Positions 41,406-51,583 of a stretch of DNA of 58,342 nt are shown one piece after another. A program made the translations under genes and the position numbers. The notes under the pieces are model-generated. The model ran no database searches. It was given only the letters and a program-made list of their open reading frames with translations, and was not told where the DNA came from. Each line of letters opens with the position of its first letter. Positions within the stretch are counted from its first letter, which is position 1. Origin of the DNA: Bremia lactucae (lineage: Eukaryota > Oomycota > Peronosporomycetes > Peronosporales > Peronosporaceae); assembly GCF_004359215.1 (NCBI RefSeq), contig NC_090623.1, positions 1,153,958 through 1,212,299 on the forward strand, read 5' to 3'.

Positions 41406-42970
41406 ATGAATCCATCCGATAAATCTTTTAAAGATTTACCGGCTTTATATCGATTGTTACCCGATCGATACACAACACGTAACGGCTTATTGTATTACAC
41501 AGCCGTTACCGGCGACACCCCACGTGTCGTCGTCCCAACTCACAACGATTTGCGCTTGCGCATCATGTATGAGGGTCACGATGCTCCAACAAGTCGACAT
41601 TGTGGACTGGAGAAGACTTATCTCACAGCAAGTCGCGACTTTTACTGGCCCCACCAGTATCAGTTCGTGCGCAAGTACATTCGTTCTTGCAGTGTATGTC
41701 AACGGGTGAAGCCTAGCCCTATATCCCGTGCACCTCTTCAACCTCTACCACTTCCGGCAGAGTGTTAGCAGTCCGTATAGATGGGCTTCGTCTTCGGATT
41801 TCACGAAGACGACCACAAAAACAATGGAATCTTTGTTTTTGTAGACAGAATCAGCAAAATGGTACATCTTGGTGCAATACCAGAGTCGATTACGGCTCCG
41901 GGTTGTGCCGTGTCTTTATCGACACGGTATTCAAACTCCACGGTTTACCTGTAAGCTGGTCTCGAAAAGAGATTCACAGTTGACGGCGGAGTTCTGGCAA
42001 TCCGTGTTCCGATAGATCGGAACACGACTGGCTATGTTGACATCCGATCACCCAGAAACGGATGGTCAAACAGACCGCGTAAATCGCGTCCTTGAAGAGA
42101 TACTTCGAGGTTTCGTCCAATCGTTTCCGAATTGGAGCGAGTTTTAACCGATGGTCGAATTCGCCATCAATAATTCGGTGCATGCGTCTACAACGCATAC
42201 ACCGTTCTTCGTGAATGGCTTACGCCATCCTCGCATACCCACCCAATTAGAGGGATATGGGGGGGACTCGAATGAGCAAAACCATTTCTGGCTCATGCTC
42301 ATCACGCGTCGAAGATGCGAGTAATGTCGATGTCGAAGAAATCGACATCGAAGATGAGAATGATCTCATGATAGTACGCACAAAGCGTACTGAAAAAGAC
42401 AAAAACAATTAGTCGGCAGAAGAATTTCTGCAGACTCGAGAATCAATAATACGTTTTGTTCAGGATTCTATTGCTAATGCAGTGGACCGACAGAAATAGA
42501 ATGCAGACAGATATGAAGAAGCAAATGTTCATTCATTAAATATTAATAATCTAGTGCTACTCTCTACGGTAAACCTACCTAAGCGATAAAGTCACTAATG
42601 TAGGTAGCAGCAAACTACTACCCAAGTTCATTGGGCCTTTCCGTATACTGCATCGCGGAGGCAATGCGTACACAATAGAATTGCTAAGTAGGATGCAAAC
42701 GCATCCTACGTTTTACGTTTGTCGGCCCCGTCCGTACCATCAGTACGCGGCTTCATCCGAGGACGGATTTGACCACCCTTTTCAAGAATCCCCAAAAGAT
42801 TCTTGTGATCGCGAACCAGATCCTCATGTTGAACCTAAAGCTTCTCATGCCGGTTCCGAGTATCCTCGAAACTACGATGAGCTGACGTCAGCTCACCGCG
42901 AACAGCATGATATTCTTGTTCGTACTCCAACATGGAGTACGCACTCTTCGAACAGTCTTCCAACCACTTG
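41406..42970 (+). pseudogene. B2 integrase (broken)
   Basis: The zinc-binding part is well kept (H-D-A-P-T-S-R-H-C-G, C-S-V-C-Q-R-V-K). A TAG replaces the W of the C-W-Q-S motif at about 41767, and G-F-V-F-G-F gives G at the first catalytic aspartate position. Later parts are frameshifted: T-S-D-H-P-E-T-D-G-Q-T-D with E to D at the last catalytic residue (about 42040), and the C-terminal module near 42610-42740. Further changes make it inactive. Confidence 0.82.
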
Positions 42971-44424
42971 ATATGGTAAGCTAGCACCGTCTGTTCCTAC
43001 AAGCGACCCTTACCGCGCTCGTGATTAAGTCCCTCCTCCAATTCGTGCAGGAAGTGATCAAGTTTGTCGATCTTCGACTCTAGATCCGACACACGGTTCG
43101 GATCTTATTTCCCTCCTCCGCCACAGCCATTGGTGGATTCCCACGGTGGTCAACGTTTCCTTGTGGAACGTCTTCAAAGTCACCGTGAAGTGAAGGGGCA
43201 GCGAACGAGCTATCTGGTTCGCTGGCGTGGTTATTCACCTTCACATGACAGCTGGGAGCCTTGTTCCCAGCTGGTTGCTGACGTCGAGGGCCTCGTCCGT
43301 CAGAATGACGAGACCCATCCGATGGTTCAGAAGGCCCATCGGAAAACACGCGCCCCTGGCGCCTGTATTTCGATTGCAAAACGTCAATCGCATCGCGCAT
43401 CTCGACAGAGATGCGAGTCCTTCCCAGGGCGAAGAAAGGGAATAGACTTCCCATTTTACTCTCTTCGTGTTGTGAACACAACACGAAGAGGGATCACCCC
43501 ACGTGAGGCATGGAAGTCCCGCCTCACGTGACAACCGATGCAATTTATACTTTGCACCGGTTCGATGTCGCTTCTCAAATTTAACGCGAATCGCGTGATG
43601 TCTTTGAAGAAGGCTTCGCGTTCAATGTCTCTAACATTGCGAATGAACGCGCTCCTGGCTTGCATAAGCGAAACTCTATCTCGCTTACTGTTGCCACTAT
43701 ACCATCGATGCTTGAAAAAAAACATCGACATAAAAATCTTCCTCAGCGCAAAAATCCTTCACGCTGGGATCAAGGCCATGTAACTTTGTTGAAATAAATA
43801 AGGGATATTTATTGTGAGGAGTAGTCTCACCAGACAAGCTATTGATTAGCCGTTTGGGCAAAAGCCACGGCTTCTTTTCAGAGGCAAGACGTTATATTTT
43901 CTTGTCTTTACTCCCATTAGTGGTACCTAATGAGCAGGGGTACCGTAAGAACTTTTTTTTACGATGGCTTAGCCATCGTGATCACCTTGCAAATAATTAG
44001 GTGCAGGTGACCGTACGGGAGATGGAACGGGCGATGAGAAATCATGCTCATCGTCGAATCCAAACAGACTATTACCTCGTCTATCAGAATGAGCCCTCTC
44101 TTTCGAAGGCTCATAGTTAGCCGCCTGACGTCTATCAGGCGAATGTTTTTTTCTCCCCGAGTCGGCCATATCTTCCGACTCGCATTCGTAGTCGACCTCC
44201 AAAGAGGGGTCGAAATCACGTGGAAAACCACCACGTGCACCCGCAGCGTCTAGTTTTGCGCGAGAAGAAGATACTACGGCAGCAGGAACGTCTGCTGCAA
44301 GAGACATTAGCGCGTCACCCGCGGCTGCATGAACCGCAGCCGAAGGCGACGTACTACCAGCACCCCGCATGGATTTGTTCTTCATGCGATGGAACTTAAA
44401 ATGAGGGTTCTGACCAATCGACAT
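42835..44424 (-). pseudogene. B2 antisense ORF (aORF), best family B copy
   Basis: It starts at ATG 44424, 80 bases from the 3' LTR. The first 151 codons are open: basic start (M-S-I-G-Q-N-P-H-F-K-F), Ala/Ser-rich stretch, then R-D-F-D-P-S-L-E-V-D-Y-E-C-E-S-E-D, then a basic P/S-rich part with SPVPSPVRSPAP. Later pieces hold L-S-G-E-T-T-P (about 43830), R-S-A-F-I-R-N-V (about 43650), I-E-M-R-D-A-I-D-V-L (about 43400, antisense to the chromodomain) and, near 43085-42880, the coiled coil D-L-E-S-K-I-D-K-L-D-H-F-L-H-E-L-E-E. Stops and frameshifts break it. Not related to any family I recognise. Confidence 0.7.
43064..43531 (+). pseudogene. B2 chromodomain
   Basis: The frame begins in the linker and contains Q-R-F-L-V-E-R-L-Q-S-H-R, S-Y-L-V-R-W-R-G-Y and H-D-S-W-E-P, an uninterrupted chromodomain of about 55 residues (43140-43310). 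It is almost identical to B3. The opposite strand is open over the same bases as aORF. The frame is separated from integrase by stops. Confidence 0.85.
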
Positions 44425-44504
44425 ATTTTTTTAAATTAAGTGGTCACATAGTGACCACTCCATCCAATGACAGTCAGAGTAATTGTCGTTTAAGGAAGAG
44501 GTGA

Positions 44505-44955
44505 TGTAACGGGGCGTATCGTTACATGAAATTAACACTTAAGGTTGTTAATTAATAAATTATTTAAAAGGTAGATAATATTTGGAGAATATTACTTTAT
44601 ACAGTAATGCTCGGATGCTCGGAAATCTTATCCATAAATAGGTATAAGCCGTTATATCTATTTAACCCGCAGACTTATCAGCTGTAAACGTAAAGAAAGA
44701 GAGAGAGACAGATAAGATTTAAATTGCATGTTTTCTATTAGTTTATAATTAAGTTAGCATTAACAGATAGACAGAAGAGAAACTTAATATATTAATACAG
44801 TTTTCATTTAACTCTCTTTAAGGTAGTTGTCTCAAAAGAGAAGTCTTCCTCTGCAGGTACTAATGTACGTGAAATGACGTAAGGCACCACTCGCAATTGA
44901 AGCAGTTCGAAGTGGACTTGTAATGAAGCAGTAAAAGTCGTAGTGCCCCGTTACA
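44505..44955 (+). repeat. B2 3' LTR (subtype b) with polypurine tract
   Basis: A full 451-bp LTR from TGTAACGGGGCG to CCCCGTTACA, preceded by the tract AAGGAAGAGGTGA (44492-44504). The central block CAGACTTATCAGCTGTAAACG is subtype b. Confidence 0.9.
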
Positions 44956-45415
44956 GTCCTGCCGTTCTCCGTGATGATGAGTATTGCAAGTAAATTAAAT
45001 TTGTTTATTGAGTCGATGATACAGTCGCACCTAATTAAGCCTCTTTTGTTCGAGTAATCTTATGTTTTTTTCTTACTAAACGTTGCATAATGTGATATCG
45101 TCCTCCTAGCTTCATATAAACGGAAACTTTTAGCACGCAAATTTGCACGCTTCGATGGTCGTCAAAGGTCTGACAGCCCAGTAATTGGCTTTTAACAAGC
45201 TAAATTCTACGAGCGTTCTATTGACTTCAATTCATGCATGGTAGCAGAGTCAGTATTGTAAGTGCAGCACATGTTTATAGTTTTTCTAGCTATTGTACAA
45301 CCGCTTCTACTACTTCTCGTTAAGTTACTTAAGCGACTGCTCGTTCAATTACTAGACGCCGAAACCGTATCAAAAGATGCTTTGATGACTGCATTTAATA
45401 GTCAGTCGCCAAATT
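44956..45415. other. Spacer between B2 and B3
   Basis: 460 bases without a supported gene. The first 35 bases weakly resemble those after the B1 3' LTR. Confidence 0.55.
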
Positions 45416-45666
45416 TATAACGGGGCACTGCCGATTATGAACCAATACAAAACATGTTCTAAAAGTTTTATCTGTCTTTCTCTTTGCGCGCGTACAGCGC
45501 TGACTGAACCGAAGAGAAAGTAGATATAATGGCCTATACCTACAAAATGATAAGCTTTCTGAATATCACTACATAAGTAATATTCTCCAAATATTATCTA
45601 CCTTTTAGATAATATTAATCAGCAACCTTTACGAGTTAATTTCATGTAACGATACATTCCGTTCCA
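45416..45666 (-). repeat. B3 3' LTR, internally deleted (subtype a)
   Basis: 251 bp instead of about 450. Both ends are recognisable (TATAACGGGGCACT and ATTCCGTTCCA as printed), but about 200 bases of the middle and U5 side are missing after GGGGCACT. The GTACAGCGCTGACTGAAC block marks subtype a. Confidence 0.8.
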
Positions 45667-45743
45667 TCACCCGCCCCCTTAAACGACAGTCACTCTGACT
45701 GTCATTGGATAGAGTGGTCACTAAGACCGCTTAATGGAAAACG

Positions 45744-46939
45744 ATGTTGATTGGTCAGAACCATCATTTTAAATTCAATCGCATGGATCATAAGTCCATG
45801 CCGTGTGCGGATAGTGCGGAGCCTTCGGCTGCGATTCATGCAGCCGCGGGCATCAGGGGAGCGTAGCCAATAAAATGTCTCGTCTTGCCCCTGAAAAGAA
45901 GTCGTGGCTTTCGTTCAAACGGCTAGTCAATAGCTTGTCTGGAGAGACTACTCTCACAGTAAATATCCCTAAATATTTGCGACAAAGCTACATGGCCTTG
46001 GTCTTAGCGCGAAGAACTTCCGCGTTGAGGAAGATTTTTATCTCGATACTTTTCTAAAGCATCGATGGTTTAGTGGTAACAATAAGCGAGATAAAGTCTC
46101 GCTTATGCAAGCCAGGAGCGCGTTCATTCGCAATGTCAAAGACATTGGACGCGAAGCTTGGCTTCAAAAACTTAACGCGAATCGCGTTAAATTTGAGAAA
46201 AGAACTCCAACCGGTGCAAAGTATAAATTGCATCGGTTGATACGTGAGGCTGGGCTTTCATGCCTCACGTGGGGTGATCCCTCTTCGTGTTGTGTTCACA
46301 ACACGAAGAGAGTAAAATGGGAAGTCTATTCCCTTTCCTTGCCCTGGGAAGGACTCGCATCTCTATCGAGATGCGCGATGCGATTGACGTTTTGCAATCG
46401 AATTACATGCGCCAGGGGCGCGTGTTTTCCGATGGGCCTTCTGAACCATCGGATGGGTCTCGTCATACTGACGGACGAGGCCCTCGACGTCAGCAACCAG
46501 CTGGGAACAAGGCTCCCAGCTGTCATGTGAAGGTGAATAACCACGCCAGCGAACCAGATAGCTCGTTCGCTGCCCCTTCACTTCACGGTGACTTTGAAGA
46601 CGTTCCACAAGGAAACGTTGACCACCGTGGGAATCCACCAATGGCTGTGGCGGAGGAGGGAAATAAGATCCGAACCGTGTGTCGGATCTAGAGTCGAAGA
46701 TCGACAAACTTGATCACTTCCTGCACGAATTGGAGGAGGGACTTAATCACGAGCGCGGTAAGGGTCGCCTGTAGGAACAGACAGCGCAGGCTCATCATAT
46801 CGAACGGTTGGTAGATCGTTCGAAGTGTGCGTACTCCATGTTGGAATACGAACGGAAATATCACGCTGTTCGTGATGAGCTGTCGTCCGCTCATCGCGAT
46901 TCTGAGGATCTTGGGTACGGGCGAAGCCGACCAACATAA
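45744..46939 (+). pseudogene. B3 antisense ORF (aORF)
   Basis: It starts at ATG 45744 (M-L-I-G-Q-N-H-H-F-K-F-N). The acidic D-P-S-L domain of B2 is deleted and a TAG occurs at 45864. The frame 46105-46530 holds R-S-A-F-I-R-N-V-K-D-I-G-R-E-A, and 46287-46691 holds I-E-M-R-D-A-I-D-V-L, opposite the chromodomain. From about 46668 to TAA 46937 a further frame encodes the coiled coil D-L-E-S-K-I-D-K-L-D, then E-Y-E-R-K-Y-H-A-V-R-D-E-L-S-S-A-H-R, with one stop. The frame change near 46345 is shared with B2 but absent from B1. Confidence 0.68.
46363..46707 (-). pseudogene. B3 chromodomain
   Basis: Near-identical to the B2 chromodomain, with Q-R-F-L-V-E-R-L, S-Y-L-V-R-W-R-G-Y and H-D-S-W-E-P intact. 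Lies antisense to the aORF. The frame is not joined to integrase. Confidence 0.85.
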
Positions 46940-48265
46940 AACGGACGATGCGTTCGCATCTTACGTGGCAATTCTATTGTGAACGCATTGCCTCTGCGAT
47001 GCAGTACACGGAAAGGCCTAATGAACTTGGGTAGTAGGTTACTGCTACTCACATTAGTGACTACACGCTTAGGTAAGTTTACCGTAGAGAGTAGCACTAG
47101 ATCATTAATTTGAATGAATTAACATTTGCTCTTCCATGTTTGTCTGCATTCCATTTCTGTCGGTCCACTGCGTTAGCAATAGAATCCTGAACGAAACGGA
47201 TAATTGATTCTCGAGTTAGCAGAAACTCTTCCGCTAACTCATTTGTTTTGTCTTTTTCAGTACGCTTAGTGCGTACTGCCATGAGATCAATCTCATTTTC
47301 GATGTCGTTTTCTTCGACATTGACATCACTCGCGTCGTTGTTATTTTCGACGCGTGTTGAGCATGAGCCAGAATTGGTTTTGCTCCTGCGAGTCCCCCCC
47401 CCTTAGACTAGAGGATCCCTCTAATTGGGTCGGTATGCGAGGATGGCGTAAGCCATTCACAAAGAACGGTGTATGCGTTGTAGACGCATGCACCGAATTA
47501 TTGATGGCGAATTCGACCATCGGTAAAAACTCGCTCCAATTCGGATACGATTGGACGTAACCTCGAAGTATCTCTTCGAGGACGCTGTTTGATTATCCGT
47601 TTCTGGGTGATCGGATGTTGACATAGTCAGCCGTGTTCCGAGAGATCAGAATACGGATTGCCAAACTCCGCCGATAACGGTGGATCTCTATCCGAGACCA
47701 GTTCACGGAGTAAACCGTGGAATTTGAATACCGTGTCGATAAAGACACGGGCACAACCCGGAGCCGTAATCGACTCTGGTACCGCAGCAAGGTGCACCAT
47801 CTTGCTGAATCTGTCTACAAAAACAAGGATTCCATTATTTTTGTGGTCGTTTTCGGGAAATCCGAAGACGAAGTCCACAGATACGGACTGCCAACACTCT
47901 GCTGGAAGTTGTAGAGGTTGGAGAGGTGCACGGGATGAAGGGCTGGGCTTCACCCGTTGACATACTTCGCAAGCACGAACGTACTTGCGCATAAACTGAT
48001 ACTGGCGGGGCCAATAAAAGTCGCGACTTACTGTGAGTTAAGTTTTCTCACGTCCACGATGCCCAGTTATTGGTGCATCGTGACGCTCATACATGATGCG
48101 CAAGCGCAAATCATTGGGATTTGGGATGGAGTGTCGCCTGCAAGGGCTGTGAAATACAATATGCCGTTGCGTGTTGTGTATCGATCGGATGACGATCGAT
48201 ATAAAGCCGGTAAATATTAAAAAAGTATTATCGGATGCATTTATCTGATAATCCAATAAACGCAA
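46891..48265 (-). pseudogene. B3 integrase (broken)
   Basis: The core piece (47992-47627) has C-E-V-C-Q-R-V-K, C-W-Q-S-V-S-V-D-F-V-F-G-F with the first aspartate, L-V-F-V-D-R-F-S-K-M, and V-S-D-R-D-P with the second. The zinc-binding histidines are upstream in 48265-48038 (H-D-A-P-I-T-G-H-R-G). The glutamate region is frameshifted. The C-terminal module (47097-46891) has K-F-I-R-P-F-R-V-L-H-R-R-G-N-A-F and F-Y-V-G-R-L-R-P-Y. Confidence 0.84.
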
Positions 48266-48272
48266 CGGACCC

Positions 48273-48890
48273 TTATCTTCTTCGTAGGCTTTTTTTTAAG
48301 TCATCAAACAAGGTTGATGACAGAACACTTGAAATGAGTGTTGCAACAGTGGGATTATTTTCACTGTTGGAACGCGCAGCCGGCTCGAAATCGGGTCGGC
48401 ATGGAATGGTCTGTCTTGATCTGCAATCGCGAAGATGGGCGATTGCATCAAGCTTTGCTTGATACCTTCGAAGGAATGCCGACAATCGGCGATCCATAGC
48501 GTTTTATCGTCTTTTTTTCAAAGACAAGAGAGATGAACTGTCATCTCGGCATAATTGCGGAAGTACTTATGCAAATACGCAGGAACTTTCCAAGTCCCTT
48601 GACATCGACTGGAACTGACCATCGGTAAATGCCTTGATCTTTTCGGGATCAGGGCGCACGCCGTGTTTACCGACGTTGCACCCAAGAAGTGGTATTTCGC
48701 TTGCAGCGAATATGAACTTCTTGAGATTTGCGTACAACTTATGCTTTAGAATAAACGTGACTTTAAGGAACTCCCACGTCCGTCTTTCCGTCATAAGTCC
48801 GGCTATAGACGAATACACCGTTAATAACTCAGAGCGAATTCTCGCACCGGTCTCAACAGATTCGTTACGCATCTATCGAATGTTGCACTA
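48273..48890 (-). pseudogene. B3 RT thumb joined across an RNase H deletion
   Basis: The thumb piece (48872-48567) has L-Y-A-N-L-K-K-F-I-F-A-A-S-E-I-P-L-L-G and R-P-D-P-E-K-I-K-A. Further on, the bases for A-D-Q-D-R-P-F-H run straight into C-R-P-D-F-E near 48400. In B1 these two points lie about 340 bases apart and bracket the whole RNase H catalytic core. The RT catalytic box region is also damaged (near 48830). Confidence 0.82.
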
Positions 48891-49070
48891 AGCCCCATAT
48901 GGCATTACTAGCCATTCCCAGAGCATCCCACTGGGAGTGCTCACTGCTGTGTACGGGATGTCTTGTTCTCGCATAAGGATCTGATAAAATCCATCCATCA
49001 GATCCATAAACGATAAGATGGTACTCTTAGACATGCCATCTATGATTCCGTATTTTCTAGGTATCGGTGT

Positions 49071-50579
49071 TTAAGCCGGTACCGTTGCAGCATTCAGTTT
49101 ATTGAATGCGTGGACTATCCGCCACCCTCCTGTGGCCTTTCGCACACAGAAGGTCAGAGAGCTATGTGGGGAGGTTAACTTCCTCACATATCCCGCTTTC
49201 AATCGATCGATAAATTCTTTATCGATCGCAAGTACTTGTTCACGAGGCAGTGACCACTGCTTCATGACACAGTACTTCGAGTCCATATTGAGCTTGATCT
49301 CATGTCGAGTGCCTTTATCCTTAGGGAACTCGCATGGAACTGTTTCAGGGAATACATCCTTAAATTCAATCAAATCCGTGTATAAAGGATTTGTCTTACG
49401 ATACTCCCAGTATTGACTAATATATATCTCGATCCGAGTCTTCACATCGGGGACACTTTCGTCCATCGATGAGCTGCTGAGAACCCGTTCGTTCTCTGCA
49501 ATAATAATCGCTGACCAAATATCGTTCACGTATTCGTCCTCTGTGACGAGAACGCAGATTTGCTTGATTTTACCACTATGCAGATCTCTCAAGAACCGCT
49601 TAACTTCTAGGGTTGGTACTTGAGTTATCTCCGAAGTTAACTTCGGAGGCGCATACAGATCAAAAGTATAAGCGCCTACTCTTGAACCGTTATTATCCAA
49701 GACATTTAATGTCTCGGTTTCTTCATGGGATTTATCCACAGGCTGCCGGGGGATTAATCCCTCGGGATTTAGAAGTCTAGTAACTTCTACCATTTGAGGG
49801 GATTTCTCCTCAAATACGTGGGGACCTCTTCCCTCAACGTCTTCCGAGTGTGATTGCGCTATCACAGTCGGGTCCACTACGGTCGACTCTCTACTCGACC
49901 TTGGATCATCGTGTTGTCCTTTCTGGGCAACCGGTATACTCCTTGAATGTCGCCCACTAAGCGTACATTCATGTCCCAATCCACTCGACCTTTTCGAGTG
50001 GTGGACCTTCGGCGCTGCCTGTGCATTAACACAGCCGCCGGCAGCTGACTCCACATTGTGATTGGTAATCACACTGTGATCTTGTGCGGTTGTACTAACG
50101 ACCGTACCACAAGTGAGGCCATCGCACTCACTCGTAGTACATCCACACGCTTGTGGACGCTCCAAGACGTTCATCAGATGGCCATCTGATGAACAAGTGG
50201 CAGGCATCTTTACGGATCGATGCTGCCAGCTGATCCTTGGCTCGTATTTTCTGAGCCAAGGTAAACCCAGGATGACATCAAATTTGTCATCCAAATCCAG
50301 TACGATGAAATCATCATCATACTGTAAATCTCTTAACGTGTAGTGAAATTTCACTACGCGTTTCATTACTGTTATCGATGCGCCTGTCGCTAGACGCACC
50401 GTCATCCTCGTTGGAGGGATGTCGCGCTCAACATATTTGAGCCTACGACCCTCTAGTGACTGGCGACGAATAAAGTTATTCGACGCTCCGCAGTCCAGTA
50501 GGGCTCTGAGTGACAAATCATTTGTCACTTTCAACTTCAAGGTGATGAGGGATACCTCATCATCAGTGCAGAGACACAT
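49071..50579 (-). CDS. B3 protease, linker and RT start (open 502 codons)
   Basis: The longest pol frame in the nest. The protease active site reads L-R-A-L-L-D-C-G-A-S-N-N-F, with Cys for the usual Ser/Thr, followed by F-D-V-I-L-G-L-P-W-L, the flap and C-terminal signature of Gypsy retropepsins. A long hydrophilic linker (residues 130-330) follows. RT begins near residue 385: K-Q-W-S-L-P-R-E-Q, L-T-F-C-V-R-K-A-T-G-G-W-R-I-V-H and F-N-K-L-N-A-A. A stop then ends the frame before RT motif A. Probably a fragment of a former gag-pol. Confidence 0.82.
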   Translation of the reverse strand: MCLCTDDEVSLITLKLKVTNDLSLRALLDCGASNNFIRRQSLEGRRLKYVERDIPPTRMTVRLATGASITVMKRVVKFHYTLRDLQYDDDFIVLDLDDKFDVILGLPWLRKYEPRISWQHRSVKMPATCSSDGHLMNVLERPQACGCTTSECDGLTCGTVVSTTAQDHSVITNHNVESAAGGCVNAQAAPKVHHSKRSSGLGHECTLSGRHSRSIPVAQKGQHDDPRSSRESTVVDPTVIAQSHSEDVEGRGPHVFEEKSPQMVEVTRLLNPEGLIPRQPVDKSHEETETLNVLDNNGSRVGAYTFDLYAPPKLTSEITQVPTLEVKRFLRDLHSGKIKQICVLVTEDEYVNDIWSAIIIAENERVLSSSSMDESVPDVKTRIEIYISQYWEYRKTNPLYTDLIEFKDVFPETVPCEFPKDKGTRHEIKLNMDSKYCVMKQWSLPREQVLAIDKEFIDRLKAGYVRKLTSPHSSLTFCVRKATGGWRIVHAFNKLNAATVPA

Positions 50580-50661
50580 TATGATTGTGTGTCTGTAGCA
50601 ACTTTAGTCAAGAGATTTGCAAGTTCTGTTGAGGTTGCTGGATCAGTAGGGCGTTGCGCCC

Positions 50662-51093
50662 CTACTGTCCCCGACCATTTTTTGGCGGTCCGCCTCGCTG
50701 TTGCGATTTCGCAACAACGTCTGATCCGCGACCGTTGCCCTTTTTGGCATACGGTCCAAAATTACGTTCAGTACCTTTCGGTGCTGGACGTGGGGCGCTA
50801 CACTCATGAGCGTCGTGTCCCAATTTTTGGCAGCGATGGCATTTCTGCGATCGCTTATTGTTCGGAAAGCGAAGTCTCTCACTTTCGACGTAAGAAAGTT
50901 CCATGGGTTCTGGACCTCCTAACTCGTGTCGCCTTGGTGGACGATATGATGACGAACTAGCTTGAGCCTGTCTCAAGCTAAAGTCCTCCTGTTCCGCCAT
51001 GGATATTGCTTCTTCAAGCGTATCCAGTTCCAAGCGGAACATGTGGGTCTTTACGGGACCATCCGTAAGACCTTGCATGAACACCGTAATCAA
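50662..51093 (-). pseudogene. B3 gag, C-terminal part
   Basis: 143 codons covering the end of capsid (M-Q-G-L-T-D-G-P-V-K) and nucleocapsid. The zinc knuckle C-H-R-C-Q-K-L-G-H-D-A-H-E-C is a perfect CX2CX4HX4C, followed by a basic G/R/K-rich tail for RNA binding. The S-Y-R-P-P-R-R and G-G-P-E-P-M-E-L-S segment just before the knuckle is the part found inserted antisense in A0 and A1. The gag N-terminus is missing, replaced by an LTR fragment at 51098. Confidence 0.87.
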
Positions 51094-51097
51094 CGTG

Positions 51098-51247
51098 TGT
51101 GGTATAATGGTCTATACCTATTTATGGATAAGAATTCTGAATATTACTATATAAAGTAATATTCTCCAAATATTATCTACTTTTTAGATAATATATTAAT
51201 TAACAACCTTTAAGTGTTAATTATATGTGACGATACATACCGTTACA
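51098..51247 (-). repeat. B3 5' LTR fragment (U3 only)
   Basis: On the minus strand it starts TGTAACGGTATGTATCG and runs about 150 bases to the ATAGACCATTAT point, then jumps to gag. The rest of the LTR, the primer-binding site, leader and early gag are lost. Confidence 0.83.
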
Positions 51248-51583
51248 AAGTGACTCATTGAGTCCGAAAGTCTTCCTCTGACTTTAGGAGCGAGGTAGCT
51301 CCGCTACCAAACCTGGATTTCGCTACACTGAAAGCCGCTTTCATATTTCGCATGAGTTCGACACATCGCTTTCCCAAAATAATTTTATAACTTTATTTAC
51401 TATTCACCACGAATTTGCACTCGCAAATATTGCTTGTAAAGGGTCTTATTCTTGCGTTTAAGGCCAGAAATAAACGTTATCTTTCATTAATTAGCCGGTC
51501 AGCCGGTCACCAATGCAATTACAGTAGCACGTTCACTTCTTATTCACAAAGATCCTCAACATAGAACCGCCCCGCTCAGTAGC
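51248..51583. other. Upstream region of the transporter gene
   Basis: 336 bases between B3 and the transporter start, with no gene. It should hold the transporter promoter; no defined motif was recognised. Confidence 0.6.

Larger units (their letters stand above)
39141..44955 (+). mobile_element. Ty3/Gypsy family B, copy B2
   Basis: The order is partial 5' LTR, end of protease-RT linker, RT, RNase H, integrase, chromodomain, antisense ORF, polypurine tract and full 3' LTR. Gag and the protease core are missing: the LTR remnant joins pol at about 39370. Its antisense ORF keeps the best N-terminal domain of family B. The 5' LTR remnant is subtype a and the 3' LTR is subtype b, as in B1. Confidence 0.87.
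45416..51247 (-). mobile_element. Ty3/Gypsy family B, copy B3
   Basis: Minus-strand copy with the longest family B gag-pro-RT frames. From its 5' end: a 150-base U3 fragment of LTR, gag C-terminus with zinc knuckle, protease, RT start, RT thumb, a clean RNase H deletion, integrase, chromodomain, antisense ORF, polypurine tract (45667-45681) and a 3' LTR with an internal deletion. No matching target duplication is seen (aaatt and aagtg). Confidence 0.88.
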
